From contig VYFB01000020.1 in assembly GCA_009842645.1 (NCBI GenBank), forward strand, positions 1 to 58,083: DNA of 58,083 bases. The letters run 5' to 3'. This DNA is from Nitrospira sp. SB0677_bin_15 (GTDB taxonomy: Bacteria; Nitrospirota; Nitrospiria; Nitrospirales; UBA8639). The translations under genes were made by a program, and so were the position numbers. Of the stretch, positions 32,184 to 40,835 are shown piece by piece (position 1 is the first letter of the stretch; every line of letters begins with the position of its first letter). The notes under the pieces were generated by a model. The model had not been told where the DNA came from. It saw only the letters and a program-made list of their open reading frames with translations, and searched no databases.

Positions 32184-33350
32184 ATGCAACGCGGAGAAAG
32201 CGGCAGATATGAGGGAACGAGCATCGGCGGTGAGCACGTTCGCGCCTTTGTGCCGGCACCGTTGCCGCCGAAACCCAATCTGGTTCTGAACGGCTCGCTC
32301 CAACAGATGCTCGAAACGGCGGTGCTTGCTCTGGGCCGCCTCGACGGCGTAGCGACCCTTCTGCCGGACGAGGCACTTTTTCTGTATGCATACGTGCGAA
32401 AAGAAGCGGTGCTTTCCTCTCAGATCGAGGGTACGCAGTCGTCGTTATCTGACCTCTTGCTCTTTGAACTCGATGAAGCACCAGGAGTTCCGCTTGACGA
32501 TGTGCGCGAAGTCTCGAACTACGTGGCTGCCCTTGAACACGGGCTGCGCCGCCTGCGGGAAAATTTTCCTCTATCGAATCGCTTGATCCGCGAGATACAT
32601 GGTGTGCTGTTGTCGAGCGGACGAGGCAACACCAAAACGCCAGGCGAATTTCGCCGCTCGCAGAACTGGATCGGCGGAACACGACCGGGCAATGCCGTTT
32701 TTGTTCCACCGCCACACACCGCCGTACCAGACTGCATGACCGCGTTCGAAAACTTCCTGCACGCCGAGACCGACGGATTGCCCGCACTGCTAAGAGCGGG
32801 ACTTGCACACGTGCAGTTCGAGACCATCCATCCCTTTCTGGATGGAAATGGACGCGTAGGACGATTACTCATTACGTTGCTGCTGTGCCACGCCGGCATG
32901 CTGCGCCAACCGCTCCTGTACCTGAGCTTGTATTTCAAACAACACAGAGGTCCCTATTATAACCTGTTGAATCACGTGCGCCTCACCGGCGATTGGGAGT
33001 CATGGCTCGCCTTCTTCCTCGAAGGAGTGAAGCTGACAGCCGAGGGCGCGGTTTCGACCGCTCAACGCCTCTCCCGGATGTTCCAGGAAAATCGCAACCG
33101 GATCGAAGCAGCCGGCGGCCGGAGAACCGGATCAGCGTTGCGCGTACACGACGCACTCAAGGCACAGCCGATTTTATCGCTGCCCGTCGTGTGCCGCGCG
33201 ACCAGGTTATCCTTTCAGACAGCCGCTTCAGCAATGGAACTACTCGTCGAACACGGAATTGCCCGGGAGATCACCGGCAAGCGCCGTGACCGGCTGTTCG
33301 TCTATGAGCAGTATCTTTTTATCCTCAACGAAGGAACCGAGGCTTCTTGA
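32184..33350 (+). CDS. Fic family protein (class II, N-terminal inhibitory helix)
   Basis: 388 residues. The active site HPFLDGNGRVGR (216-227) is complete, so it should transfer AMP (or a similar moiety) from a nucleotide to a hydroxyl side chain on a target protein. SSQIEG at 78-83 matches the (S/T)xxxE(G/N) inhibitory motif at the N-terminus, which marks class II Fic proteins kept inactive until released. The C-terminus has a winged-helix-like segment (LSLPVVCRATRLSFQTAASA) that may bind DNA. The ribosome-binding site is weak. The gene's stop overlaps the start of the truncated phosphoesterase (TTGA). The target is unknown; the neighbourhood suggests a stress or defence context. Confidence 0.9.
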   Translation: MQRGESGRYEGTSIGGEHVRAFVPAPLPPKPNLVLNGSLQQMLETAVLALGRLDGVATLLPDEALFLYAYVRKEAVLSSQIEGTQSSLSDLLLFELDEAPGVPLDDVREVSNYVAALEHGLRRLRENFPLSNRLIREIHGVLLSSGRGNTKTPGEFRRSQNWIGGTRPGNAVFVPPPHTAVPDCMTAFENFLHAETDGLPALLRAGLAHVQFETIHPFLDGNGRVGRLLITLLLCHAGMLRQPLLYLSLYFKQHRGPYYNLLNHVRLTGDWESWLAFFLEGVKLTAEGAVSTAQRLSRMFQENRNRIEAAGGRRTGSALRVHDALKAQPILSLPVVCRATRLSFQTAASAMELLVEHGIAREITGKRRDRLFVYEQYLFILNEGTEAS

Positions 33351-33652
33351 AACTAAATGTATTACATATCTCAGACCTGCATCGTGACCCTGCGAATCTT
33401 ATTCGCAATGGGGTGCTCATTGATTCTTGCGACAGATATACATCTTCCGAAAACCTGGGCATACAGACACCGAATCTACTTATTGTAAGTGGAGACATCG
33501 TCCAAGGCATGAAGTACAACACCCCAGCCGCCGAAGCCAAGCTTCGCCAGCAATATGATGAAGCCTTAGACTTCCTAAACCAACTGAATCTGAGCGCAAT
33601 CACTGCATCATGGCGGCGGAACACAGTCAAGTTTATCGGAAAGAGGGTGTAA
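33347..33652 (+). pseudogene. Truncated calcineurin-like metallophosphoesterase
   Basis: The frame opens with TTG 33347 (KLNVLHISDLHRDP), overlapping the Fic stop codon. The first two metal-binding motifs of calcineurin-like phosphoesterases are present: DLH in HISDLH and GD in IVSGDIVQG. After about 85 residues the family similarity stops (LNQLNLSAITASWRRNTVKF) and the frame ends at 33652, so the GNH(D/E) and later histidine motifs are missing and it cannot be an active enzyme. The break joins directly to the DUF262 gene, so the deletion or insertion of that gene probably removed the rest. Confidence 0.75.
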
Positions 33653-35487
33653 TGAACGAAATACGTGGTGATGCCAAGAACATACGTTCCTTACTCGGAG
33701 GAACAAAATTCGCCATTGACTACTACCAAAGGGAGTACCGATGGGAGAAAAAACAGATCACTGAACTCCTCGACGACCTCTGCGACGAGTTTCTGGAAAG
33801 CCACGAGGCGGGCAATGAACGCAGTGCCGTTGAGAACTACCGTCACTACTTCCTCGGCTCTATCATCATCAGCGAAAAGGAAGGCCGGAAGTTCATCATC
33901 GACGGTCAGCAACGCCTGACCTCATTGACGCTCCTGCTCATCCACATCTACAGCCAACTCGATGACGATGAGCAGAAGAAGGAGATCGCGAACCTCATCT
34001 TCTCCTACAAGATGGGTAAGCGCTCCTTTAATCTCGATGTGGACGAGCGCACCGCTTGCATGGATGCACTCTTTACCGGGCAACCTTTCGACGAGAATGG
34101 TCAGCCCGAATCGGTCGTCAACATCTTGAGCCGCTACCAGGACATTGAAGAACAGTTTCCAGGCGAGCTCGCCAACAAGACCCTACCCTATTTCGCAGAT
34201 TGGCTAATCGAGAACGTCTATCTGGTCGAAATTACCGCCTATACGGATGCCGACGCCTACACCATCTTCGAGACGATGAACGACCGCGGACTCTCCTTAA
34301 CTCCCACGGACATGCTCAAGGGCTATCTGCTCGCCAACATCACCGACACCGACCGTCGCAATTCCGCCAGCCGCGTCTGGCGTGACCGCATCACCGCTCT
34401 TCAGAACATTGGCAAGGAGGAGGACGCAGACGCTATCAAGGGATGGCTGCGCAGTCAGCACGCACAAACCATCCGCGAGCGCAAGAGTGGGGCCAAGCCC
34501 CGCGACTTTGACCTAATCGGCACTGAATTTCACCGCTGGGTGCGCGACCACGCAGAACCACTGGGACTCCTCGCCAGCACCGCTTTCGGCCGCTTCATCG
34601 AAGAAGACTTCGCCTTCTATGGTCGTTGGTACGAGTGCATCCGCAAGGCAGCCGAGACGCTTACCACAGGGCTTGAAGCTGTTCACTACAATGCCCAAAA
34701 CAATTTCACCCTTCAATACCCCGTGTTGCTGGCCCCACTAGTTCGAACTGACAGCGAGGAGGAGAGCTTCCGCAAGCTACGCATTGTCGCCAGCTTCCTC
34801 GACATCTTAATCGCCCGCCGCATTTGGAATTGGAAGTCCACCAACTACTCAACGATGCAGTACAATATGTTCCAACTGGTGATTCTAAAAATCCGTGGGA
34901 AGTCCGCCGCCGAGTTGTCCCAAATTCTCATCGAACGCCTCGAAACCGAAGAGGAAACCTTTACCTCGAACGAACGCTTTTCCTTGCACGGGCAGAACCG
35001 CCGCCAGATTCATCTCTTGCTGGCGCGGATGATCGAATTTGTGGAAATCAAGTCCGGCTGTCAGTCACACTACACCGAGTACATCCACCGCCACAGCAAG
35101 AACGGCTACGAGGTGGAGCACATCTGGGCTGACAAACCCGAACGTCACAGGGACGAGTTCGACCACCCAACGGATTTCTCCGAGTACCGCAATCGAATTG
35201 GTGGGTTGCTGCTTCTGCCCAAGAACTTCAACGCCAGCTACGGTGACATGCCTTACAACGACAAATACGAGCACTACTACGGACAGAATATACTCGCCCA
35301 AAGCCTACACGAAAGGGCTTATAAACATAATCCTGGTTTCCGGCGCTTCATCGATAGAACAGGGCTTCCCTTCTGGCCACATACCGAATTCAGGAAAGCG
35401 GACTTGGACGCTAGGCAGGATCTCTACCGAAAGCTTGCCGAGCAGATCTGGAACCCGGAGAATCTGTGGCGGGAAATTGACCTATGA
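33652..35487 (+). CDS. DUF262/DUF1524 protein (GmrSD-like modification-dependent nuclease)
   Basis: 611 residues from ATG 33652, whose first base is the last base of the previous stop (TAATG); an in-frame ATG at 33610 lacks a good site, while GGAAAGAGGG precedes 33652. The N-terminal DUF262 domain has IDGQQRLTSL (84-88 being DGQQR), the nucleotide-hydrolysing ParB-like signature. The C-terminal DUF1524 domain has an HNH-type site, YEVEHIW (Glu489-His490), with RNRIGGLLLLPKNFNASYGD after it. This single-chain GmrS-GmrD layout is found in type IV restriction enzymes that attack modified phage DNA; others of this layout act in other defence systems. It is the second defence-type gene cluster in the window. 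Confidence 0.88.
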   Translation: MNEIRGDAKNIRSLLGGTKFAIDYYQREYRWEKKQITELLDDLCDEFLESHEAGNERSAVENYRHYFLGSIIISEKEGRKFIIDGQQRLTSLTLLLIHIYSQLDDDEQKKEIANLIFSYKMGKRSFNLDVDERTACMDALFTGQPFDENGQPESVVNILSRYQDIEEQFPGELANKTLPYFADWLIENVYLVEITAYTDADAYTIFETMNDRGLSLTPTDMLKGYLLANITDTDRRNSASRVWRDRITALQNIGKEEDADAIKGWLRSQHAQTIRERKSGAKPRDFDLIGTEFHRWVRDHAEPLGLLASTAFGRFIEEDFAFYGRWYECIRKAAETLTTGLEAVHYNAQNNFTLQYPVLLAPLVRTDSEEESFRKLRIVASFLDILIARRIWNWKSTNYSTMQYNMFQLVILKIRGKSAAELSQILIERLETEEETFTSNERFSLHGQNRRQIHLLLARMIEFVEIKSGCQSHYTEYIHRHSKNGYEVEHIWADKPERHRDEFDHPTDFSEYRNRIGGLLLLPKNFNASYGDMPYNDKYEHYYGQNILAQSLHERAYKHNPGFRRFIDRTGLPFWPHTEFRKADLDARQDLYRKLAEQIWNPENLWREIDL

Positions 35488-35617
35488 TCGCTAACTCCGA
35501 CAAGTTATCAAATCCCTGGGGCAACCGTTCGACAATAGTGCACTTGTGATTCTTTAATGAACGGTCCTTACCTCCTGTATGGAAACGCTACAAGATCGCG
35601 CGGCTATAACTGCAAAG

Positions 35618-35682
35618 ACCCTGGCTCCCCGATCAGAGCCTGTCCCCGACGTTTGTAGTCGGGGATCGGGGATAACAGAGGA
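35618..35682 (+). repeat. Dispersed hairpin repeat
   Basis: CTGGCTCCCCGATCAGAGCC followed by TGTCCCCGACGTTTGTAGTC and GGGGATCGGGGATAAC. The arms TCCCCGA/TCGGGGA make a hairpin. This is the most regular copy of the long repeat. The rest of the gap 35488-35701 shows no gene. Confidence 0.7.
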
Positions 35683-35701
35683 AAAGCGGAGAGAACTGGA
35701 G

Positions 35702-35985
35702 TTCAAGAATCGGGGAGGTATTGCCTGATGAGGGCGATCAGTTCGTCTTCTTCGATTTTGCCTTCCCAGGTCAGCAGGAGATTCCCGCGTAAATAGAAAT
35801 GTGTGGTGAGGTACATTTCAAACTGGTGCTGCTTTTTGATGGCCCGGCACGTGCATCTTGGCCTTGCCGATGCGAACGGTGGGCAGCTTCCGGGCTACCG
35901 CTTTGATTCGATCAGTACCGTGCAGGGTTTGATCGAGCACACCTACGCGGCCGCCAACGACCTCGCCTTCGCGCGAGGCTTTGCG
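35702..35985 (-). pseudogene. Degraded copy of the thioredoxin-family gene
   Basis: This stretch aligns along most of its length with the intact thioredoxin gene at 54667-55002, same strand. Shared blocks include CAGTTCGTCTTCTTCGA, GGTCAGCAGGAGA, CCCGGCACGTGCATCTTGGC and GGGCAGCTTCC. An 11-base deletion in the block corresponding to GCCCGGCACCGGCCCGGCACG shifts the frame, and the first cysteine of the CEPC redox motif is replaced. The copies are well diverged, so the duplication is old. The two copies flank the whole type IV secretion island in direct orientation. Confidence 0.8.
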
Positions 35986-36157
35986 GTTCTCTCTTCGAGT
36001 CCTTTTTCTTTTTCCTGACCTTCACTGCGCCGGCCGCTTCCTTCCCTCCCCGCCCCGTAGCAGTGGAAACGAGAACCTTCATCTCTTCACGGACGTCGAG
36101 AGTCTTCCTTCGATCAGAACTTGGCTCTCAACCCGTTACTCTCGGCACAATAAATTC

Positions 36158-36198
36158 TTGACATTGTGTTATTTTCGTATTATTTACGATACTATACT
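36158..36198 (+). promoter_or_regulatory. Probable promoter with operator-like palindrome, secretion operon
   Basis: TTGACA (36158-36163) is followed after 17 bases by TATTTA (36181-36186); a second possible -10, TATACT, lies at 36193-36198. A perfect inverted repeat TCGTA-TTATT-TACGA (36175-36189) covers the first -10 and could be a repressor site. The region is much more AT-rich than its surroundings and lies 31 bases before the first gene of the operon. Confidence 0.5.
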
Positions 36199-36228
36199 GT
36201 TAAGTCTAATATTGCTCTTGTGCCCGTT

Positions 36229-37230
36229 ATGTTCATCGTCCTCGCCATCGCCGCTGTTTTCTGGTTGTCCGGGTGTTCAGTGCCTCTCACTCCTCTTGCA
36301 CCGGGCACCGTCACGCCACAGGACGATTCACATCAAACGCCGTCCCTCGCTCGCAATCAACGGGTGTTGTGTCGCGCCAACAGTCATCTTTACCCCTGCA
36401 TTATCACTTCCCCAAAAACGCCTCTCACGCCAGCTTCCCGGGGAGCCGTCGCTCCTGCTGTCGGAACTTCAATGCCACCGCTCATGGCTCATCATGACCC
36501 ACTGGAGACGGAGGCACACCTGGCAGAACATGAAAATATTGCGGTCCGGCTCCGGGAAATGACATCGACACTCGGACATCTTCTCGCCAATCTGTCAGAG
36601 CCTGAATCCCGGCATCCGCTGCCTGACGATCCCCGGCCGGATGCCGGCAAGTCATCTAAAAAAGAGGATGCTGCAGGTGACCGCGATAGAGCCGTCGTAA
36701 ACTCACAAGACGCCCCGGATGGCAGTTCTCACGCCGAGCCTTCTGCCCCTGACGAGACCAAAGCGCTCTCCGACCTCACCGACAAAAACGTTTTTCACCG
36801 AAGAGGTCAAGATCGTGATCTCCAAGATTTACCCTCTCAACACTCTGTCCAAGATTCGGTTCGTTCAGTTCCAAAACGGAAGCTTAGGGCCAAACTCCTG
36901 GCGTCCGTTTATTTCTCCTCGAACAGCACAGAACTCCTGCCCTCAGAGAAGATCGTTTTAATCGATCTTCTCCCTTTAGTCCGCGACAAACAACTCCTGT
37001 TTGTTGGCTACTCCGACCGTACCGGTGACGACAATGTCAATACACGCTTGTCCTACAAGCGAGCGCGGGTCGTCAAAGCCTTCTTTGCACAAACCGGACA
37101 CGATCCGGGCAAGCTCTTCGCCGGAGGGCGGGGTTCATGCTGTTACAAAACCGAGGGGAATACCCCCACCGGACAGCAACAGAATCGGCGCGTTGAAATC
37201 TATCATACCCTCGAACGGCTTCGGCTTTAA
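36229..37230 (+). CDS. OmpA-domain lipoprotein heading the secretion operon
   Basis: 333 residues from ATG 36229; in-frame alternatives exist up to 36166, but the signal sequence is well formed from here. MFIVLAIAAVFWLSGCS is a lipoprotein signal with lipobox LSGC. A long Pro/Ser/Thr-rich linker follows, then a C-terminal OmpA-like peptidoglycan-binding domain: LLASVYFSSNSTELLPSEK, DLLPLVRDKQLLFVGYSDRTGDDNVNT, LSYKRARVVKAFF and NRRVEIY. It should be a lipid-anchored protein binding the cell wall. It is not a standard F-transfer gene, but its place 28 bases before the pilin gene suggests it stabilises the envelope channel. The closest analogues are OmpA-like proteins of other secretion loci. 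Confidence 0.75.
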   Translation: MFIVLAIAAVFWLSGCSVPLTPLAPGTVTPQDDSHQTPSLARNQRVLCRANSHLYPCIITSPKTPLTPASRGAVAPAVGTSMPPLMAHHDPLETEAHLAEHENIAVRLREMTSTLGHLLANLSEPESRHPLPDDPRPDAGKSSKKEDAAGDRDRAVVNSQDAPDGSSHAEPSAPDETKALSDLTDKNVFHRRGQDRDLQDLPSQHSVQDSVRSVPKRKLRAKLLASVYFSSNSTELLPSEKIVLIDLLPLVRDKQLLFVGYSDRTGDDNVNTRLSYKRARVVKAFFAQTGHDPGKLFAGGRGSCCYKTEGNTPTGQQQNRRVEIYHTLERLRL

Positions 37231-37258
37231 TTGCCACCTTTCATCAAGGAGTCATGCC

Positions 37259-37552
37259 ATGAAAGCCATCCATTTTTACTATTTTTTCCTTTTTCTGTCC
37301 TTCTTCTTCATCCCTGCCACCGCCATTGCGGCTACGACGGGAGGTGACTTTCAAGAGCTGTATGACTTCTTCTTTGAAGCCGCCACGGGATATCTTGGCC
37401 GCGCCATTGCCATCATCGGCGGACTTATGGGCCTCGGCGTCGGGGCCGCCACCGGCAAACCCATTCCAGCCTTGATGGGTGTTGTACTCGCCGTCTTCGG
37501 GACACTTGGTCCCACGTTGATCAATAACCTGTTCGCCAGCGCGACGATCTAA
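37259..37552 (+). CDS. traA: F-type propilin (TraA-like)
   Basis: 97 residues from ATG 37259, with AAGGAG. MKAIHFYYFFLFLSFFFIPA ending TAIAA is a signal peptide. The mature protein of about 73 residues, near the 70 of F pilin, has two hydrophobic segments (GRAIAIIGGLMGLGVGAATG and PIPALMGVVLAVFGTLGPTL) joined by a short positive turn (GKP), as in F and VirB2 pilins. It lies directly before traL, its position in F-type operons. An S26 peptidase encoded further down could process it. The assignment rests on size, topology and place rather than sequence identity. Confidence 0.75.
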   Translation: MKAIHFYYFFLFLSFFFIPATAIAATTGGDFQELYDFFFEAATGYLGRAIAIIGGLMGLGVGAATGKPIPALMGVVLAVFGTLGPTLINNLFASATI

Positions 37553-37554
37553 TC

Positions 37555-37854
37555 ATGGATAACGAAAACATGGAAGATTACTGGATCGGCCGGAACCTCG
37601 ACGCTCCCCAATTATTTTTCATGTGGGAAGCCGACCGCGCGTATTTTGCGATGCTATGGGTCTTGGGCGGCATGCTTCTGGGCTCGACGGTTCTCGGCGT
37701 CGTGGCGGCCATGATCTTCGGACGCCTCTACGCGCAGATCAAAGAGGAAGGGGACAGAGGACTCTTGCCTCGTATCCTCTACTGGTACACTCCCTCTTTT
37801 TTATGGCTTTCCCCCTACCTGCCATCCTATGCACGGGAATTCCTCGGACGGTGA
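37555..37854 (+). CDS. traL: Type IV secretion inner-membrane protein TraL
   Basis: 99 residues, starting two bases after the pilin stop codon. TraL is the VirB3 equivalent, a small inner-membrane protein needed for pilus assembly. The N-terminus is polar (MDNENMEDYWIGRNLDAPQL), then one strong hydrophobic segment (AMLWVLGGMLLGSTVLGVVAAMIFG) and an amphipathic C-terminus (PRILYWYTPSFLWLSPYLP), a layout typical of F-type TraL. Its stop overlaps the GTG start of traE as GTGA, indicating translational coupling. Confidence 0.85.
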   Translation: MDNENMEDYWIGRNLDAPQLFFMWEADRAYFAMLWVLGGMLLGSTVLGVVAAMIFGRLYAQIKEEGDRGLLPRILYWYTPSFLWLSPYLPSYAREFLGR

Positions 37855-38459
37855 ATAAGGAAAAATATCTTTCAGCGCTCACCAGTGCCAACTATAAAAC
37901 CGCCGTCTGGATGCTCGTTGCGGGTATCCTTCTTGTGACGAATCTCCTTCAAACGCTCTTTCTCTTCACCGCTGATCTTACGGAAAAAACCATCGTTGTT
38001 CCTCCTGATCTCGCCAAGCCGTTTTCCATCCACAAGAGCGAGGTCAGCCCAGCCTACGTCGAGCAGATGACCCACTATCTCAGTCAGCTACTGCTCACCT
38101 ACCACGACGACAACGTTGCGGCTCAATTCGACTCCGTCCTTCGACACGTTGACCCCTCGGCTTACGCCCACCTCAAAGCCGAATTTCATGCGCAAGCAGA
38201 TCGCGTCAGGCGCCACCTGATCGGCTCCGTGTTCTATCCCATGGGCATCCACGTCGCCAAATTGACTGCCACCATCAATGGCGAGCTCGTCAGTATGATT
38301 GGGCAAAAAATCGTCTCACGCAAACAGAAATATTACCAATTCGCCTACGCCTACCGGAACGGCTCATTCTATCTGGTGAAATTCCAGGAACTCGAAAAAG
38401 GGTCGGGGGAAGCACTCAAGCCCATTGAACCCAAGGAAGATGAGGAGGTGACCTTCTGA
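37851..38459 (+). CDS. traE: Type IV secretion protein TraE (VirB5/VirB8-like)
   Basis: 202 residues from GTG 37851, overlapping the traL stop codon; the frame is open further upstream but inside traL. One N-terminal membrane helix (TAVWMLVAGILLVTNLLQTLFLF) anchors a periplasmic domain, as in TraE. VPPDLAKPFSIHKSEVSPAY and the C-terminal KIVSRKQKYYQFAYAYRNGS segment match the family. TraE is a structural part of the inner-membrane channel. Its stop overlaps the next start as TGATG. Confidence 0.88.
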   Translation: MNKEKYLSALTSANYKTAVWMLVAGILLVTNLLQTLFLFTADLTEKTIVVPPDLAKPFSIHKSEVSPAYVEQMTHYLSQLLLTYHDDNVAAQFDSVLRHVDPSAYAHLKAEFHAQADRVRRHLIGSVFYPMGIHVAKLTATINGELVSMIGQKIVSRKQKYYQFAYAYRNGSFYLVKFQELEKGSGEALKPIEPKEDEEVTF

Positions 38460-39187
38460 TGATTCGTCTTGTCCTTCCCTGTCTCTCTACCCTTCTGCTC
38501 CTTCCGGGCGCAGCAGCCGGCATTCAGAATTTCACGGTCCGTGACGGTGCCAGTATCACCGCCATCATCTCGTCACATGAACTTACCCGGGTTACAGTCG
38601 CCGGTAGCCAACGCTTGGAAAAGGTCTGGGCGCCGGCCGGGACGTTATGGGTCCAGCCCGATGAGGCACAAGGCGATATCTTTATCAAACCCGTGGCCGG
38701 CGCTCCGGCGACCATGAGCTTCTTCGTCCGTGACGGTGCCGGTGGCACGTATACAATCATCGCACAGCAACGCGACGTCCCATCTGAAACGATTCTTCTG
38801 AACCCCGAGTTGCCGGCTCGTCAGGCGAATCCGCACCAAACCAGACGGCAGGCTTTCTCCTACGTCCGGGAAATCAAGCGCCTCATGCTTGCCATGGCGC
38901 TCGGCCGGGAGACCACGGGGTTCACAAAAGACACACTCGACGTCCCTGTGCCGCTCTGGCAGGAAACCCGTATCGTCCACACCAGCACCTATACCGGCTC
39001 TCGCTTCATCGGCCAAGTCTATGAAATCGAGAATCTCACCAGCCAGCCGCTCACCTTTCATGAACAGGAATTTCTTGCCTTCATTCCCGATACCCGAGCG
39101 GTCGCCCTCCGCCACTTCACGCTCCCTGCGGGAACGTCCACGTCGCTCTATATTGTTCGCGACAATACCATGAGGATCGAACCATGA
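38459..39187 (+). CDS. traK: Type IV secretion secretin-like protein TraK
   Basis: 242 residues with a signal peptide (MIRLVLPCLSTLLLLPGAAA). TraK is the VirB9 equivalent, a periplasmic/outer-membrane protein of the core complex with TraB and TraV. FTVRDGASITAIISSHELTR then VTVAGSQRLEKVWAP is a beta-rich domain of the TraK type; the C-terminal half (TRIVHTSTYTGSRFIGQVYE) is the second beta domain that contacts TraV. Start and stop overlap with neighbours by one and four bases. Confidence 0.88.
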   Translation: MIRLVLPCLSTLLLLPGAAAGIQNFTVRDGASITAIISSHELTRVTVAGSQRLEKVWAPAGTLWVQPDEAQGDIFIKPVAGAPATMSFFVRDGAGGTYTIIAQQRDVPSETILLNPELPARQANPHQTRRQAFSYVREIKRLMLAMALGRETTGFTKDTLDVPVPLWQETRIVHTSTYTGSRFIGQVYEIENLTSQPLTFHEQEFLAFIPDTRAVALRHFTLPAGTSTSLYIVRDNTMRIEP

Positions 39188-40479
39188 AACTCCTGAGTGC
39201 CAACGAAACAAAACGCAAACAAATGCTGCTGGCTGGTGGCGCGGGCGTCGGCCTGGTCGGCCTCCTCGTTTTCGGCCTTTGGTTCACCGACCCCAATAAA
39301 GATGAGCCCTCTCTCCGCGAAAAGCAGCGCGAAAAAGCAGCCGAAGTCACCAAAAGCTTTCGGACCAAGAAGGCTGTCTCGGCTGAGGAAACCTGGATTG
39401 CCAAATCGGAAGAGAAGATTACGGAGCTTGAAAATACAAACCGTGACATGACGACGGCCATGAGGAACATTCAGACCAGCCTTGCTGAACTCGGCATCGA
39501 CGTCGGCGCTCTTGCCAAACAATCGCAAGAGAAGCCGGGGGAGCCGGCGCCGGAAGAAGATGCTGGTCTCCCAATACCCAACCAGAAACCCAAACTTCCC
39601 GATCCTCTTACGCTGTTAAAGACGCGCGAGCCATCGACGGGCAATCCCCCTCCTCCGGCGATACCGGCCCTCCCCAACCCTTTGCCGCCGGGACAGGGCA
39701 CGCGCTTGGTCGCACCCCTCGCCGGCCAGTCTGATAAAACGTCCCCTCAGCAACAAAACGGCGAGATTCACATGATCACCGTAGGGAATCGCCCAGCCGG
39801 GGACGGCGATACCAGGAACGTCAAGCAATATATTCCCGCGGGAAGCTTTGCCTCAGTCCGTCTCCTCTCCGGGGTCGATGCCCCCACAGGGGGTGCCGCC
39901 AGCGCCAATCCTATTCCCGTTCTCCTTCGGGTGATGACTGATGGCACGCTCCCCAATTTCTTTCATTCGAATGTGTCAAGCTGTCACGTCGTGGCCTCAG
40001 CCCACGGCGAAATATCCAGCGAGCGTGCTCACATCCAACTTGAGAGAATCTCCTGTGTGCTCCTCAATGGCAACACCATCGAAACTCAAGTGAAAGGCTA
40101 TATCACCGGTGAGGACGGAAAGGCTGGTATGCGAGGACGCCTTGTCTCCAAACAAGGTTCCCTCATCGCGCGCTCGCTCCTGGCGGGTCTCGCTTCCGGC
40201 TTCGGGAGAACACTCCAGCAGCAGTCTCAGCAACTCGCAACCAGTCCGCTCGGTGCCGTGGCGACCGTCAATCCCAACCGTGTTCTTCAGGCTGGGGCGG
40301 GCGCCGGAATCTCCACTGCGCTCGAGAAAATTGCCGACTATTATCTCCAGCGTGCGAATGAAATCTATCCGATTATCGAAATCGCTGCGAACCGCGAAGG
40401 CGAAGCCATTCTCCAGGAAGGTGTTTCGCTCGATCAACCCATTCTTCACAATACACGTGAGGAAGAAGACCTCTTATGA
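39184..40479 (+). CDS. traB: Type IV secretion scaffold protein TraB
   Basis: 431 residues, VirB10 equivalent, spanning the envelope. One N-terminal membrane helix (QMLLAGGAGVGLVGLLVFGLWF) is followed by a coiled-coil stretch (KSEEKITELENTNRDMTTAM), a Pro-rich linker (about 120-190) and a C-terminal beta-barrel domain with YIPAGSFASVRLLSGVDAPT, the usual VirB10/TraB signature. The ATGA overlap with traK and with traV shows tight coupling. The protein carries the force or signal from the ATPase to the outer-membrane pore in F-type systems. Confidence 0.93.
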   Translation: MKLLSANETKRKQMLLAGGAGVGLVGLLVFGLWFTDPNKDEPSLREKQREKAAEVTKSFRTKKAVSAEETWIAKSEEKITELENTNRDMTTAMRNIQTSLAELGIDVGALAKQSQEKPGEPAPEEDAGLPIPNQKPKLPDPLTLLKTREPSTGNPPPPAIPALPNPLPPGQGTRLVAPLAGQSDKTSPQQQNGEIHMITVGNRPAGDGDTRNVKQYIPAGSFASVRLLSGVDAPTGGAASANPIPVLLRVMTDGTLPNFFHSNVSSCHVVASAHGEISSERAHIQLERISCVLLNGNTIETQVKGYITGEDGKAGMRGRLVSKQGSLIARSLLAGLASGFGRTLQQQSQQLATSPLGAVATVNPNRVLQAGAGAGISTALEKIADYYLQRANEIYPIIEIAANREGEAILQEGVSLDQPILHNTREEEDLL

Positions 40480-40835
40480 AACTTCTTCTTCTCAGCGTCT
40501 TCGCCGGCTTGGCGGCTTGTGGGCCAACGTACACCTGCGGAGATTTTCCGGACGCCGTCTGCCAATCGGTTTCAGAAACCTACGATCAGATCCGCGGCAA
40601 CGCGGGGCAGGCCTCTCACGCGGTTTCCACGCCTGACCCTCCCGCCCACGTCATCCTCACCACACCGGATGTGGCGTCTTCACCACAGGACGCTGGCATT
40701 GGTGAGCCGTTCCTGACGCGGCCACGTCTGCTCAGAATCCTGCTGACGCCTTGGGAGGACAAACAAAAAGATCTTCACGCCGGCGGGTACGTCTATATCC
40801 GTCTGGAGGAATCTCAATGGGTGATACCCAGGTAA
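40476..40835 (+). CDS. traV: Type IV secretion outer-membrane lipoprotein TraV
   Basis: 119 residues with a short lipoprotein signal: MKLLLLSVFAGLAACG has the lipobox LAAC, so Cys15 is the lipidated residue. Two further cysteines follow (TCGDF and AVCQSV), as in TraV, which anchors the TraB/TraK complex in the outer membrane (VirB7 role). The rest is Pro-rich with a C-terminal hydrophobic strand (GGYVYIRLEESQWV). It overlaps traB by four bases and traC by 19 bases. Confidence 0.8.
   Translation: MKLLLLSVFAGLAACGPTYTCGDFPDAVCQSVSETYDQIRGNAGQASHAVSTPDPPAHVILTTPDVASSPQDAGIGEPFLTRPRLLRILLTPWEDKQKDLHAGGYVYIRLEESQWVIPR

Noticed and set aside
35803-36018. 71-codon plus-strand frame downstream of the DUF262 gene
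   Set aside because: It lies antisense to the degraded thioredoxin copy and is explained by it.
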